Positions 7,083 to 7,171 of a stretch of 7,171 nt of DNA are shown here, piece after piece. Each line of letters starts with the position of its first letter. Position 1 is the first letter of the stretch. Position numbers and translations under genes: made by a program. The notes below the pieces were generated by a model, which searched no databases, was not told the origin of the DNA, and saw only the letters and a program-made list of their open reading frames with translations. The stretch lies in contig CAZHAJ010000092.1 in the NCBI GenBank assembly GCA_964530215.1, forward strand, positions 1-7,171, given 5' to 3'. Source of the DNA: JAAXTT01 sp964530215 (lineage in GTDB: Bacteria > Bacillota > Desulfotomaculia > Desulfotomaculales > Desulfocucumaceae).

Positions 7083-7171
7083 GTGACAGTGGGATCGGTA
7101 AGTACAAATAATGACTATTCATTGCATGATAAAACAAGGGCTCCTAAAAAGGAATTGGACAGAAGAGATTT
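7083..7171 (+). CDS. flgD: Flagellar hook cap/assembly protein FlgD (5' part only)
   Basis: FlgD caps the growing hook and guides polymerisation of the hook protein FlgE. Only 29 codons plus 2 bases are in the window. After a polar stretch, the sequence K-K-E-L-D-R-R-D matches the beginning of the FlgD N-terminal domain, which in the family runs L-D-K-D-x-F-L-K-L-L-V. The start is taken as GTG 7083, given the 6-bp spacing to AAAGGAGGG; an in-frame GTG at 7089 is an alternative. Position after fliK agrees with the Firmicutes order fliK-flgD-flgE. Because the protein is cut short, the call relies on the short motif plus context. Confidence 0.85.
   Translation, partial: MTVGSVSTNNDYSLHDKTRAPKKELDRRD

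Overview
The window is a stretch of a bacterial flagellar basal-body/export operon, all on the + strand, in the order fliE - fliF - fliG - fliH - fliI - fliJ - fliK - flgD (flgD is cut by the window end). The organism is most likely a motile Gram-positive Firmicute. The evidence is the fliE-to-flgD order shared with the Bacillus/Clostridium fla/che operon, strong AAGGAGG-type ribosome binding sites, frequent TTG and GTG starts, and moderate-to-low GC content by eye. Protein style (for example FliG, which closely resembles the Thermotoga/Firmicutes type, and the FliI C-G-K-G-Q segment) would fit a clostridial lineage such as Desulfotomaculum/Peptococcaceae, but the genus cannot be fixed from sequence alone.

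Layout: positions 1-54 are a perfect 7-bp tandem repeat (CTGATAG, about 7.7 copies, running off the left edge). It is followed within a few bases by the fliE ribosome binding site. fliE (76-369) and fliF (413-1954) encode the rod junction protein and the MS ring. fliG (1964-2971) encodes the rotor/switch protein. fliH (2955-3704), fliI (3717-5039) and fliJ (5059-5493) encode the cytoplasmic ATPase complex of the flagellar type III export apparatus. fliK (5534-7069) encodes the hook-length ruler, and flgD (from 7083) the hook cap. Gaps between genes are 9-43 bp, or an overlap for fliG/fliH. No gene-free stretch exceeds 54 bp, and I see no convincing internal promoter or terminator, so the block is probably read as part of one long transcript that starts upstream of the window.

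Together the genes follow assembly order: FliF ring in the membrane, FliE linking ring to rod, FliG mounted on the FliF C-terminus, FliH/I/J feeding export substrates, then FliK and FlgD acting in hook assembly.

This is core, well-known flagellar machinery and I found no undescribed system. The points worth a second look are the heptamer repeat abutting the fliE ribosome binding site, the T7 tract at the end of fliK whose slippage would change coupling to flgD, the many non-ATG starts, the absence of a ylxF-type gene between fliJ and fliK, and a CxxC motif in FliI.
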